Of a stretch of 45,471 nucleotides of DNA, positions 1 to 9,457 are shown piece by piece. The notes under the pieces were generated by a model. The model was not told the origin of the DNA. It saw only the letters and a list, made by a program, of their open reading frames with translations, and ran no database searches. The stretch spans positions 1-45,471 of the forward strand of contig NZ_CDSE01000015.1 in assembly GCF_001373415.1 (NCBI RefSeq), in the 5' to 3' direction. Numbering within the stretch: the first letter of the stretch is position 1; the number at the start of each line of letters is the position of its first letter. The DNA is from Paenibacillus dakarensis. Lineage in GTDB: Bacteria > Bacillota > Bacilli > Paenibacillales > Paenibacillaceae. Position numbers and translations under genes: made by a program.

Positions 1-439
1 ACTTCTCCGTTAATTTTTTTACGCCGAGCTCCAATTCATTTAGATCACAATTTACAGGATTCCACTTCTCCGGATCATCCGTCAAGCGTGCAGCCGTATA
101 GAAGGCTCCGTCCTTCCATACCACCGCAGAGTAACCAAACAGAGGAAGCTTATATTCCTTATCTGTTTTTACATAACCGGGAAGGCATAGACGTGTATAA
201 CCCTGGGGCAAAAGAGCGCCGACTGCCGTCTCATTCCCTGGCATTGCCTTCATTTCACCCGTTTCCGGGTCCATGCCAATCGCCCGCGTATTCGGCAACC
301 CGACCAGTGTGGCGCCTTCTGGCAGCGGAATTAATTCATCTTCCAATATCTCAACAATCATATCTCCGCTTCGGGCAAGCCCATACCATTCGGAATGATC
401 ATATACATTTCCTTGCTCATCTGCGTAAACCAAATACAT
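1..439 (-). CDS. N-terminal part of a protein cut by the window edge, possibly radical SAM family
   Basis: An open frame runs leftwards from ATG at 437-439 off the window, giving 146 codons without a stop. GGAGAACG just upstream serves as ribosome binding site. The protein starts MYLVYADEQGNVYDH and contains LPEGATLVGLPNTRAIGMDPETG written in pieces, with several acidic turns; no cysteine cluster falls in the visible part. I recall Paenibacillus radical-SAM proteins with a similar N-terminal region beside rho, but the catalytic CxxxCxxC region would lie outside the window, so that family call is a recollection and not visible. It sits 39 bp downstream of rho and is likely co-transcribed with it. 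The frame itself is well supported; the function is not. Confidence 0.6.
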   Translation of the reverse strand, partial: MYLVYADEQGNVYDHSEWYGLARSGDMIVEILEDELIPLPEGATLVGLPNTRAIGMDPETGEMKAMPGNETAVGALLPQGYTRLCLPGYVKTDKEYKLPLFGYSAVVWKDGAFYTAARLTDDPEKWNPVNCDLNELELGVKKLTEK

Positions 440-478
440 GTCGTTCTCCTATTCTAAACGTAATTCTTGGTCTCGTGT

Positions 479-1804
479 TCAGCCTTGGGTAGCCGGGGCT
501 GCCTGCGTGCGTGACGTGCGCCTTGCCGGCTGACTTGGGGACGAACTCCCCGAGCTGTTTCCATTCACATCAAACGATGCAAGAAACTCGGCATTGTTCT
601 TGGTATCCCGCATTTTTTTGAGGAACCCTTCCACAAAATCTGCGGAGTCATTCATATTTTTGCGGATCGCCCAAATGGTATCCAATTCTTCCTTGCTAAG
701 CAGCACTTCCTCGCGTCTTGTACCCGAACGACGAATATCGATCGCCGGAAAAATGCGACGCTCCGCAAATTTACGGTCGAGGTGAAGCTCCATATTACCG
801 GTTCCCTTAAACTCCTCATAGATAATATCGTCCATACGGGAGCCTGTATCGACCAGTGCCGTTGCCAAAATGGTCAAGCTGCCTCCCTCTTCCACGTTGC
901 GTGCCGCACCAAAAAACCGTTTCGGACGATGGAAGGCTGCCGGATCAATACCGCCGCTGAGCGTTCTGCCCGAAGGAGGAATAACCAGGTTATAAGCCCG
1001 TGCGAGCCGTGTAATGCTATCCAGCAAAATAACAACATCCTTCTTGTGCTCCACCAATCGCAGCGCACGTTCCAGAACCAGTTCTGCAACCTTAATATGG
1101 TTTTCAGGCAGCTCATCAAAGGTCGATGCAACCACTTCACCTTTTACCGAACGCTGCATATCAGTCACTTCTTCTGGACGTTCATCGATGAGCAGAACAA
1201 ACAATTCAATTTCGGGATAGTTGGTTGAGATGCTGTTAGCAATTTCTTTTAGGAGGAGCGTTTTGCCCGCTTTTGGCGGAGCCACGATCAAACCGCGTTG
1301 TCCCAGTCCTACAGGAGCAAGAAGATCCATAATGCGGGTAGACAGCTGATTAGGGGATGTTTCTAGCACTAATTTATCTTGTGGATAAAGAGGAGTCAGA
1401 GCCGGAAAGTGCAAACGTTCTGCTGCAACAGCGGGATTCTCTCCATTGACTGCATTGACCTGCAATAAGCCGAAGTAACGTTCATTCTCTTTCGGTGCTC
1501 TACATTTACCGGACACTAAATCTCCTGTTCTCAAATCAAACTTACGGATCTGGGACGCAGATATGTAGATGTCCTCTGTGCTCGGAAGATAGTTGATCGG
1601 CCTTAAAAATCCGTATCCTTCTGATAATACTTCAAGTACACCTTCCATAAACATCAGGCCGCTCTGCTCGGCTTGAGCCCGGAGAATAGCAAAGATCAGT
1701 TCCTTCTTCTTCAGTTGGCCATAATAAGGAATCTGATATTTTTTAGCCAATTTATACAGGTCGGTCAGCTTCATACCTTCCAAATCGGAAATTTGTAAAT
1801 CCAT
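479..1804 (-). CDS. rho: Transcription termination factor Rho
   Basis: Rho is a hexameric RNA-dependent ATPase/translocase that ends untranslated transcripts and, in Bacilli, restrains antisense transcription. The 441-residue protein has the N-terminal Rho_N helical domain (about 1-45), the cold-shock-like RNA-binding domain (about 52-125, with EGYGFLR), a P-loop APPKAGKT at 175-182, a Walker B region [16 protein letters not shown] at about 257-272 and the Q/R-loop region GRTLSGGID. The last 30 residues are a Ser/Pro/Ala/Thr-rich tail that looks disordered and is probably the reason it is a little longer than the roughly 427-residue Bacillus protein. AGGTGG lies 8 nt before the ATG. Gene order murA-rho matches other Bacillales. 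Confidence 0.97.
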   Translation of the reverse strand: MDLQISDLEGMKLTDLYKLAKKYQIPYYGQLKKKELIFAILRAQAEQSGLMFMEGVLEVLSEGYGFLRPINYLPSTEDIYISASQIRKFDLRTGDLVSGKCRAPKENERYFGLLQVNAVNGENPAVAAERLHFPALTPLYPQDKLVLETSPNQLSTRIMDLLAPVGLGQRGLIVAPPKAGKTLLLKEIANSISTNYPEIELFVLLIDERPEEVTDMQRSVKGEVVASTFDELPENHIKVAELVLERALRLVEHKKDVVILLDSITRLARAYNLVIPPSGRTLSGGIDPAAFHRPKRFFGAARNVEEGGSLTILATALVDTGSRMDDIIYEEFKGTGNMELHLDRKFAERRIFPAIDIRRSGTRREEVLLSKEELDTIWAIRKNMNDSADFVEGFLKKMRDTKNNAEFLASFDVNGNSSGSSSPSQPARRTSRTQAAPATQG

Positions 1805-1993
1805 TCAATAACCACCTATTCAATTTTTTAATTCGAAAGTAACTCTTTTCAATCGTAAGTCTATAAGTCTATGATTGCGTCACTAGGATAGGATTACCCA
1901 TTTCAAAGGGAGATATGCAGATCAAATTTCATTTTTATTCAAACTTCACACAAAAAAAGACCTACCGCTCTCCCTGTAATGGTTTATCGACGT

Positions 1994-3253
1994 CTATTCC
2001 TCTGCCGGCTCACGCCAAACATCGGCACCCAGCATACGCAAATTGGTTACCAGATGGTCGTACCCGCGATCAATGTACTCTACACCGCTAACCTCGGTGA
2101 CACCTTCAGATACGGTCAATCCAGCGATAACCAATGCAGCTCCCGCCCGAAGATCTGTTGCCTTTACTTTAGCTGCATTCAGTTTCCCGCCCTCAATGAT
2201 AGCAGAGCGTCCCTCGACACGTATTTTAGCTCCCATTCGAACCAATTCCGGTACATGCTTGAAACGATTGCTGTATACAAAATCGCTAAGCATGCTCACA
2301 CCTTCAGCCTGTGTTAGCAGACTGGTCATCGGTGACTGGAGGTCCGTTGCAAAACCTGGATAAACTAGCGCTTTCACATTTACATGCTCATAACGCTCTT
2401 TACCAATTACACGGATACTTTCATCCAATTCCTCAATGTCTACACCCATTTCCATAAGCTTAGCTGTAACAGCTTCGAGATGCTTAGGAATGACATTATC
2501 AATAACAACGTCACCGCGGGTAGCCGCAGCAGCAATCATATATGTTCCGGCCTGAATCCGGTCGGGAATAATCGAATGGCGGCAGCCATGCATTTCAGAC
2601 ACACCCTCAATACGGATCGTTTCCGTACCTGCGCCCTTAATGACAGCTCCCATGGAGTTCAACAGAGTAGCAACATCTATTATTTCAGGCTCTTTGGCCG
2701 CATTTTCAATAATTGTGGAACCTTTGGCTTTAGAAGCCGCCAGCATAATGTTAATTGTCGCCCCAACACTGCTCACATCAAGATAGATTTTCGCGCCCCG
2801 CAGCTCTTTAGCATGCAGATGAATCGCGCCATGCTCATTCGTCACAGTCGCTCCAAGCGCTTCAAAACCCTTAATATGCTGATCAATGGGACGAGGTTCA
2901 AAATTACAGCCACCCGGCAGACCGATAATGGCTTCATTAAATCTTCCAAGCATAGCTCCCATCATATAATACGAAGCACGCAGCTTCTTGACAGGTCCAT
3001 TAGGCATCGGAATCGATTTGATACCGGAAGGATCGATCTTCATCTGAGAGCCTTCCCATGAAACTTGACCACCCAGCTCTTCCAATATTTCTGCATACAC
3101 AGCCACATCACTTAAAAGCGGCAGATTTTCCAGTACCACTTCTGTGTCAGCTAATATAGCCGCAGGTATTAATGCGATTGCACTGTTCTTGGCACCACTG
3201 ATCGTCACGGTACCCTGCAGTGGGCGTCCACCGCGGATCATTAATTTTTCCAT
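1994..3253 (-). CDS. murA: UDP-N-acetylglucosamine 1-carboxyvinyltransferase (MurA family, MurZ/MurAB-type position)
   Basis: MurA transfers enolpyruvate from PEP to UDP-GlcNAc in the cytoplasm, the first committed step of peptidoglycan synthesis. The 419-residue protein shows the UDP-sugar-binding K22-N23 (GAKNSA) and the catalytic loop [15 protein letters not shown] with the fosfomycin-target cysteine at 116. Bacillales carry two paralogues; the one lying between fba and rho corresponds to B. subtilis murAB/murZ, so this is probably that copy. The start MEKLMIRGG is preceded by AGGGGGA about 12 nt upstream, and the in-frame Met5 is less likely from family alignment. It follows the fba terminator by about 180 bp, so it may have its own promoter; I see no clear one. 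No strong intrinsic terminator is visible before rho. Confidence 0.95.
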   Translation of the reverse strand: MEKLMIRGGRPLQGTVTISGAKNSAIALIPAAILADTEVVLENLPLLSDVAVYAEILEELGGQVSWEGSQMKIDPSGIKSIPMPNGPVKKLRASYYMMGAMLGRFNEAIIGLPGGCNFEPRPIDQHIKGFEALGATVTNEHGAIHLHAKELRGAKIYLDVSSVGATINIMLAASKAKGSTIIENAAKEPEIIDVATLLNSMGAVIKGAGTETIRIEGVSEMHGCRHSIIPDRIQAGTYMIAAAATRGDVVIDNVIPKHLEAVTAKLMEMGVDIEELDESIRVIGKERYEHVNVKALVYPGFATDLQSPMTSLLTQAEGVSMLSDFVYSNRFKHVPELVRMGAKIRVEGRSAIIEGGKLNAAKVKATDLRAGAALVIAGLTVSEGVTEVSGVEYIDRGYDHLVTNLRMLGADVWREPAEE

Positions 3254-3562
3254 AAGCTTAAGGGTCCCCCTACATCACTTACTGCCGAACATATAGCTTG
3301 ATGGCAGCGTTTTGGGTGTTATCAAGCGATAAATCGCTAGATCTCATCTTTAGAAGCAGTTACGTCTCAGCAAATAATAAATATTGTCTAAGTCATAGTT
3401 TCATTGGCGTTTGCCTTTACTATGAAAATGGAAAAACACCGGCTTAGCGGTGTGTGCTTTCCATTCCTAACTAAGGAATTGGACAGCCCTTGACGGGCTG
3501 TCCGTATTTATGCTCAATCCATGTTTATGGGCAGCGCCGGATAAGGCGCATCTACCGTTAAA
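3254..3562. other. fba-murA intergenic region with three inverted repeats
   Basis: This 309-bp gap holds no convincing gene. A perfect 9-bp hairpin (GGACAGCCC, loop TTGAC, GGGCTGTCC) lies at 3481-3503 without a T-tract. The T-flanked hairpin at 3436-3453 is listed as a terminator. A third stem (TCATAGT...ACTATGA, 3393-3425) encloses GGC/GCC. A short AGCGAT/ATCGCT repeat lies near 3323-3336. No good sigma-A promoter for murA was found. Confidence 0.5.
3436..3453 (-). terminator. Intrinsic terminator downstream of fba
   Basis: Read on the minus strand, ACACCG-CTAAGC-CGGTGT forms a 6-bp stem followed by TTTTCC. It lies about 110 bp after the fba stop codon and before murA. The preceding 9-bp hairpin at 3481-3503 may assist it. 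Confidence 0.6.
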
Positions 3563-4417
3563 TTAAGCTTTGTTATTGGATCCAAACTCGCGGATTTTAC
3601 CGATAACTGTTTCTTTGATTGCCTCACGGCCTGGCTTCAGGAATGTACGTGGATCGTAAGCTTCAGGCTTCGCAGCCAATACTTCACGAACGACTTTCGA
3701 GAAGGAAATTTGGTTCTCTGTGTTTACATTAATCTTGGAAGTACCAAGGGAAATAGCCTTCTTGATGTCATGTGTCGGGATACCTGTACCACCGTGTAAA
3801 ACGAGTGGAAGCTTAACGGCATTGCGGATTTCTTCCATTTCCTTGAATCCAAGGTTCGGCTCACCTTTGTAAGGTCCATGAACAGAACCAAGTGCAGGAG
3901 CAAGTGTGTCAATGCCTGTCTCATTCACGATACGTACGCAGTCATCAAGCTTCGCATACATAACATCACCAACAACATCGTCTTCCTGACCGCCAACCAT
4001 ACCAACTTCAGCTTCAACAGAAACGCCCTTAGCATGTGCATATTCAACCACTTGCTTCGTTGTTTCGATGTTTGTTTCAATTGGGCTGTGGGAATCATCG
4101 ATCATTACAGAAGTAAATCCTGCATCGATCGCTTCTTTACATTTCTCAACGCTTGAACCATGGTCGAGGTGAATAGCTACAGGAACAGTGGTCTTAAGGT
4201 CTTCCATAAGGCCTTGCACCATTTTTACTACAGTATTAAAACCGCCCATGTAACGAGCTGCACCCTCAGATACACCCAAAATTACTGGCGACTTTTCTTG
4301 TTCTGCTGCCTCAAGAATTGCATGCGTCCACTCAAGGTTATTGATGTTGAATTGACCAACTGCATACTTTCCTTCAAGAGCTTTGTTCAACATGTCCTTC
4401 ATAGATACTAATGGCAT
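3563..4417 (-). CDS. fba: Class II fructose-1,6-bisphosphate aldolase
   Basis: This zinc enzyme cleaves fructose-1,6-bisphosphate to DHAP and glyceraldehyde-3-phosphate in glycolysis, and runs in reverse in gluconeogenesis. The 284-residue length equals the Bacillus enzyme. Zn-binding and catalytic motifs are visible: HLDHG with H83, D85 and H86, EAEVG near 134, H180 in SVHGPYKG, H208 in LVLHGGTG, and the phosphate-binding GTSKINVNT segment. A strong AGGAGG lies 6 nt before the ATG. It sits between spo0F and murA in the conserved order and has its own TATAAT at 4478-4483 and terminators on both sides, so it is probably monocistronic. The shadow frames inside it were disregarded. Confidence 0.97.
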   Translation of the reverse strand: MPLVSMKDMLNKALEGKYAVGQFNINNLEWTHAILEAAEQEKSPVILGVSEGAARYMGGFNTVVKMVQGLMEDLKTTVPVAIHLDHGSSVEKCKEAIDAGFTSVMIDDSHSPIETNIETTKQVVEYAHAKGVSVEAEVGMVGGQEDDVVGDVMYAKLDDCVRIVNETGIDTLAPALGSVHGPYKGEPNLGFKEMEEIRNAVKLPLVLHGGTGIPTHDIKKAISLGTSKINVNTENQISFSKVVREVLAAKPEAYDPRTFLKPGREAIKETVIGKIREFGSNNKA

Positions 4418-4477
4418 GGTCCATCCTCCTATAGTCGATTATGTCTAAGTATATAGCCGACGTTCTAATACGATAGT

Positions 4478-4483
4478 ATTATA
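4478..4483 (-). promoter_or_regulatory. -10 element of the fba promoter
   Basis: A perfect TATAAT stands on the minus strand about 60 nt before the fba start, between the spo0F terminator and the gene. The matching -35 is weak, so the promoter may depend on the -10 or an activator. Confidence 0.5.
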
Positions 4484-4556
4484 CCACATCGCATGATAAA
4501 TACTAAACAAGCATTTAGCAAAAAACTACGGTGTTTGTCACATCCACCAAAAAAAA

Positions 4557-4580
4557 GAACTCTGCTTATACACAGAATTC
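4557..4580 (-). terminator. Intrinsic terminator of spo0F
   Basis: On the minus strand GAATTCTG and CAGAGTTC form an 8-bp stem (one G-U) followed by eight T residues at 4549-4556. The stem begins within the spo0F stop codon, so termination is immediate. Confidence 0.88.
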
Positions 4581-4968
4581 AGGGTTGATTGCATGTATTC
4601 GTTTTATTTTTGAGCTGCATATTAACGGCCAGCCGCATTTCATCAATATCGAAGGGCTTCGTGAAATGCATCAGGGCTCCAAGATCCGTTGCTTCCTTGA
4701 TCATATCGAGTTCACCGTAAGCTGTCATCATGATCACCTTGATACCGGGATTCATCTGTTTAATATGTTTCAAAATCTCAAGGCCGTCCATGCCCGGTAT
4801 CTTCATGTCGAGCAGTACCAGCTCAGGCTCATTTTTCTTCACAATATCGAGCGCAATCCTGCCGTTAGCAGCCTGGTATGTCTCATAACCTTCACTGGTG
4901 AAAACCTCCATCAGTAAAATCCGAATCCCGTTCTGATCATCCACAATAAGCACTTTGTGTTTGTCCAT
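4579..4968 (-). CDS. spo0F: Sporulation phosphorelay response regulator Spo0F
   Basis: Spo0F is a single-domain receiver that accepts phosphate from sporulation histidine kinases and passes it through Spo0B to Spo0A. The 129-residue protein is a lone CheY-like domain with acidic pocket D10/D11, phosphoacceptor D54 in [14 protein letters not shown]82 in [11 protein letters not shown] and K104 in [10 protein letters not shown]. These match B. subtilis Spo0F position for position. There is no output domain. GGGAGG lies about 8 nt before the ATG. A sigma-H promoter lies upstream and an intrinsic terminator overlaps the stop codon, so it is monocistronic. The PAS kinase at 33.5-35.8 kb is a candidate phosphodonor, but that pairing is only inference. 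Confidence 0.96.
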   Translation of the reverse strand: MDKHKVLIVDDQNGIRILLMEVFTSEGYETYQAANGRIALDIVKKNEPELVLLDMKIPGMDGLEILKHIKQMNPGIKVIMMTAYGELDMIKEATDLGALMHFTKPFDIDEMRLAVNMQLKNKTNTCNQP

Positions 4969-5054
4969 TTAGCAGCCTCCCACCATCATTTTATTACCTG
5001 ATATATGTAAAAACTGTCATCCCCCCATATTCACCTTGATTGACCATTACTTGT

Positions 5055-5081
5055 ATTCGCCCGTGAAGAACAAATTCCTCC
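5055..5081 (-). promoter_or_regulatory. Sigma-H promoter of spo0F
   Basis: On the minus strand GGAGGAATT, an 11-nt spacer and GGCGAAT fit the sigma-H consensus RnAGGAwWW-N11/12-RnnGAAT at every defined position. The start site would fall near 5047, about 80 nt before the ATG. B. subtilis spo0F is also transcribed by sigma-H (established). Confidence 0.8.
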
Positions 5082-5156
5082 CTTATTTTTACTTAGCAAT
5101 TAAAAATAACCTTATTTTCTTCTGCGAAAAATTATAATAATTAGCGAATATAAAAA

Positions 5157-5179
5157 AGCCTCCCCGCATGGGGGAGACT
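5157..5179 (-). terminator. Intrinsic terminator of pyrG
   Basis: On the minus strand AGTCTCCCC-CATGC-GGGGAGGCT forms a 9-bp stem followed by TTTTT. It lies 33 bp after the pyrG stop codon. Confidence 0.9.
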
Positions 5180-5211
5180 TATGATATTTTGCCCTTATAT
5201 AGTAAACGAAA

Positions 5212-7104
<1,893 letters not shown>

Positions 7105-7133
7105 AAGTGACCCCGAAAATAAACGGGGCACTT
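7105..7133 (-). terminator. Leader terminator (attenuator) of pyrG
   Basis: On the minus strand AAGTGCCCCG-loop-CGGGGTCACTT forms a 10-bp stem with one bulged base, followed by TTTTTGTTTTT. It starts 37 nt after the presumed pyrG transcription start. Its upstream arm carries CCCC, able to pair with a run of extra G residues added at the 5' end. It may also end rpoE transcripts. Confidence 0.85.
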
Positions 7134-7166
7134 TTATAATTAAACATATTTGTCTTCAAATCATAA

Positions 7167-7207
7167 GCCCAAGCAATAGTTTACTCTGTGCCTTGTCTCC
7201 TTGTCAA
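7167..7207 (-). promoter_or_regulatory. pyrG promoter with GGGC start, CTP-sensing initiation region
   Basis: On the minus strand TTGACA (7202-7207), an 18-bp spacer and TAAACT (7178-7183) are followed after 7 nt by GGGC at 7170-7167, the expected start site. In B. subtilis pyrG starts with GGGC, and low CTP causes reiterative G addition at the fourth position; the poly-G then blocks the leader terminator (established). All three parts of that arrangement are visible here. Confidence 0.75.
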
Positions 7208-7273
7208 GAGAAGAACCCATCACAAATTGACCCAATGCCTGGTTAAAAATATACAGTTCGCTAAACCTAAAAA

Positions 7274-7828
7274 TTATTGGTCCAGATCCTCATCGTCGAG
7301 CTCTTCATCCGCAGCATCATCATCCACGTCATCGTCGTCTTCCAGATCATCATCGTCAAGCACGACTTCATCGTCTACCTCGTCTGCATCGTCGTCATCA
7401 TCGGAGAAGATATCGTCATCTGAATCTTCATCAACGTTATCGTAATCCTCGTCTGCATCATCAGTAGTATATGTTTCTTCTTCCTCTGTGAAGTCATCAT
7501 CATCGTCGTCTTCATCATTAATGATCCGCGGACGCTTAGCATTCGCAACCGGATCGTCAGAACGCTCCAGAGGGTACCAACGCTTCAGTCCCCACAAGTT
7601 CGTGCCCACGCAGGCGAAACGTCCGTCTATGTTGATCTCGGTATATAACTGGGCAATTGTATCGTTAATTTCCTGTTCCGTGAAGCCGCGAAGTTTGGCC
7701 ACCTCGTTCATCAGGTCACGGTAATAATAAGGCGTATTTGCCGCCTTGAGAACCATAAAAGCCAGGTCCACCATCGGGATTTCCTGAATCTTTTCTGGAT
7801 CAATCTTTAAATTGAGCGGATTACTCAC
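7274..7828 (-). CDS. rpoE: RNA polymerase delta subunit
   Basis: Delta binds Gram-positive RNA polymerase, weakens non-specific DNA/RNA binding and speeds recycling. The 184-residue protein has an N-terminal HARE-HTH domain (about 12-90: IPMVDLAFMVLKAANTPYYY and ACVGTNLWGLKRW in pieces) and then an almost uninterrupted Asp/Glu tail from about residue 103 to the end. The tail makes it about ten residues longer than the B. subtilis protein. The start is GTG at 7826-7828, with AGAGGAAG some 10 nt upstream. The complementary plus-strand frame is a Ser-rich shadow of the acidic codons. It precedes pyrG as in other Bacillales. Confidence 0.96.
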   Translation of the reverse strand: MSNPLNLKIDPEKIQEIPMVDLAFMVLKAANTPYYYRDLMNEVAKLRGFTEQEINDTIAQLYTEINIDGRFACVGTNLWGLKRWYPLERSDDPVANAKRPRIINDEDDDDDDFTEEEETYTTDDADEDYDNVDEDSDDDIFSDDDDDADEVDDEVVLDDDDLEDDDDVDDDAADEELDDEDLDQ

Positions 7829-7872
7829 TTACGTACACTTCCTCTCACGCAATCTTCAACTTGCATATCGTC

Positions 7873-7881
7873 ATTGTATCA
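7873..7881 (-). promoter_or_regulatory. Extended -10 element, probable rpoE promoter
   Basis: TGATACAAT on the minus strand is an extended -10 (TGn plus TACAAT) about 45 nt before the rpoE start. A good -35 is lacking, which extended -10 promoters tolerate. Confidence 0.45.
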
Positions 7882-7950
7882 ACTTACCCATTATCAAAAC
7901 TAAGTAAAACCTATTTAGAGTCAAAAATCAAGTTTTTATCTTTCCTTCCT

Positions 7951-8055
7951 GAACAAGAAAAAGACGGAGATGAATTCTCCGTCTTCTGACTGTATCCGCC
8001 CCAAGGATCGGCTCCTTACGGGATAGAATGAGAGAACCCTTGTGTTCTCTCCGTT
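7951..8055 (-). ncRNA. Candidate small structured RNA upstream of rpoE
   Basis: Read on the minus strand this stretch forms three consecutive hairpins: GAGAGAAC...GTTCTCTC (8030-8051), a nested TATCC/GGATA stem enclosing AAGGA/TCCTT (7993-8025), and a 10-bp terminator stem (7961-7985) with a T-rich tail. No gene on this strand ends here, because the nearest, argS, is terminated at 9396-9426. A CATAAT at 8059-8064 could be a -10 but the -35 is poor. It could instead belong to the plus-strand leader of the protease gene. Confidence 0.35.
7961..7985 (-). terminator. Intrinsic terminator upstream of the rpoE promoter
   Basis: AAGACGGAGA-ATTCA-TCTCCGTCTT is a perfect 10-bp stem followed on the minus strand by TTTCTTGTTC. 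Together with the stem's own TT this makes a run of five T. It ends the RNA candidate described here. Confidence 0.75.
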
Positions 8056-8192
8056 TATATTATGTTCGCCATATATGTTTGACACGCCGAACAAGGCCTA
8101 TTTCCTTGAAAAAAGGGCAGCTTCCCACGCGGGCAACCACCTCCAGTCATACAATACTTCAGCAACGGTTCTTATAAGGGGGATTGCCAGGC

Positions 8193-9341
8193 ATGAACTA
8201 TACCCGGATCATGCAATCACTGCTATGGGAGTCAAACCCTCGGCACCATACCCAAGAAAGCGACCGAAGGATTCTTACGTTTCATGATCCCCAGCTCTTT
8301 CTCAAATGTGTTCATGAGTGGAATGAAATATCTAAATCCGCCTGTGAGCTGCAGCACGTCACCTATTCTCCTTTAACCCGCTCCATTATCGCACCATCCT
8401 CCCTGACGGCTTCAATCGAAGCCGAGTTTAAGCAAGATATAACTGTAGAGGAAGACGCCCGGATAAGTATACACGCAGTAAAAGGGAGCATTGAGACCGG
8501 ACCTGGGATACCTTGGGGAGTCAAGCAGATCAGGGCCCCTCAAGCATGGTCAATCTCCACGGGTCACCGTGTTAAAATCGGCGTGATTGATACAGGGGTC
8601 GATTTCAGCCACCCTGATCTTCAGCATTCCTTGATGAAAGGAGTTAATCTGGTCAATCGCGGCATGCTTCCGTATGACGATAACGGACACGGTACACATA
8701 TTTCAGGCACCATTGCTGCAGCCAACAGTGTTCAGGGAATGATTGGTGTTGCCCCGAAATCGACAATATATCCAGTAAAGGCATTCGATCACAACGGCTC
8801 CGCGTTTGTGTCGGATATTGTCATGGGTATTGACTGGTGCATACGTTCGGGCGTCGACATTATCAATATGAGCTTTGGTATGCAGACAAGAAGCCAGGCC
8901 TTGCTTGATGTTGTAACGAAGGCCTATCAATCCGGCGTCATTATTGTAGCTTCTTCAGGCAATGATGGTAAACGCCGAACCGTCGACTATCCTGCCCGCT
9001 ATCAGCAAACGATTGCCGTAGGGGCTACGGATCGATATCACAGAATCGCCGCTTTTAGCAATCGAGGGCAATTTGTGGATATATATGCACCTGGCGATAA
9101 AATTGTATCCTCCTGGTTACACGGAAAATATCACGAAATGAGCGGCACCTCTATGGCCACCTCTCATGTAAGCGGGACGATTGCCCTGTTACTGGCCCAA
9201 AAGCCGGGTATCAAGCCTGCAGCAATCAAGGCACTGCTGCGGCGAACTTCACTTCCCATCCGCCTTCGTAAAGGACGAACATCGTCCGACTGCGGCGAAG
9301 TGTATACTATAAGATTCCTAAAGGAAGGTTTAAAGCTGTGA
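8193..9341 (+). CDS. S8 family serine protease without a signal peptide (subtilisin-like)
   Basis: A subtilase with the complete triad: D133 in IGVIDTGVDFSHPDL, H166 in DDNGHGTHISGT and S320 in MSGTSMATSHVSG, plus the oxyanion Asn257 in SSGND. Residues about 25-95 resemble a pro-domain, and the catalytic core is about 105-345. The N-terminus (MNYTRIMQSLLWESNPRHH) is not a signal peptide, so it may act inside the cell, in the mother cell or forespore, or use another export route. The start is placed at ATG 8193, because AAGGGGGA at 8175-8182 fits it and is too close to the in-frame TTG at 8184. It is divergent from rpoE. Substrate unknown. The call as a subtilase is firm; localisation is inference. 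Confidence 0.93.
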   Translation: MNYTRIMQSLLWESNPRHHTQESDRRILTFHDPQLFLKCVHEWNEISKSACELQHVTYSPLTRSIIAPSSLTASIEAEFKQDITVEEDARISIHAVKGSIETGPGIPWGVKQIRAPQAWSISTGHRVKIGVIDTGVDFSHPDLQHSLMKGVNLVNRGMLPYDDNGHGTHISGTIAAANSVQGMIGVAPKSTIYPVKAFDHNGSAFVSDIVMGIDWCIRSGVDIINMSFGMQTRSQALLDVVTKAYQSGVIIVASSGNDGKRRTVDYPARYQQTIAVGATDRYHRIAAFSNRGQFVDIYAPGDKIVSSWLHGKYHEMSGTSMATSHVSGTIALLLAQKPGIKPAAIKALLRRTSLPIRLRKGRTSSDCGEVYTIRFLKEGLKL

Positions 9342-9395
9342 CTTCAGCACAGCTGAGCCTTTAATCCAAAGAAAGGTTACTCCATCATAGAAAAA

Positions 9396-9426
9396 ACAGC
9401 CGCTCCCCATGATGGGAAGCGGCCGT
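9396..9426 (-). terminator. Intrinsic terminator of argS
   Basis: A 13-bp stem (with two G-U pairs) is followed by TTTTTT on the minus strand, 32 bp after the argS stop. The converging protease gene has no other visible terminator, so it may serve both. Confidence 0.9.
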
Positions 9427-9457
9427 TATGGTTAATGTGTATTTTATAATTCTGGAC

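Noticed and set aside
1900..1993. Intrinsic terminator between murA and rho
   Set aside because: A T-run follows GTAGGTC, but only a bulged 6-bp pairing is possible.
3481..3503. Perfect 9-bp hairpin as an intrinsic terminator
   Set aside because: No T-tract follows on either strand; kept only as an inverted repeat.
7188..7445. Plus-strand Ser-rich frame opposite rpoE
   Set aside because: It is the complement of the Asp/Glu codons of the delta-subunit tail and has no ribosome binding site.
8056..8151. Short minus-strand frame starting MTGGGCPRGKL opposite the protease leader
   Set aside because: About 31 codons with a CxxC pair but no clear promoter or terminator directly after; it overlaps the RNA candidate and is too short to support.
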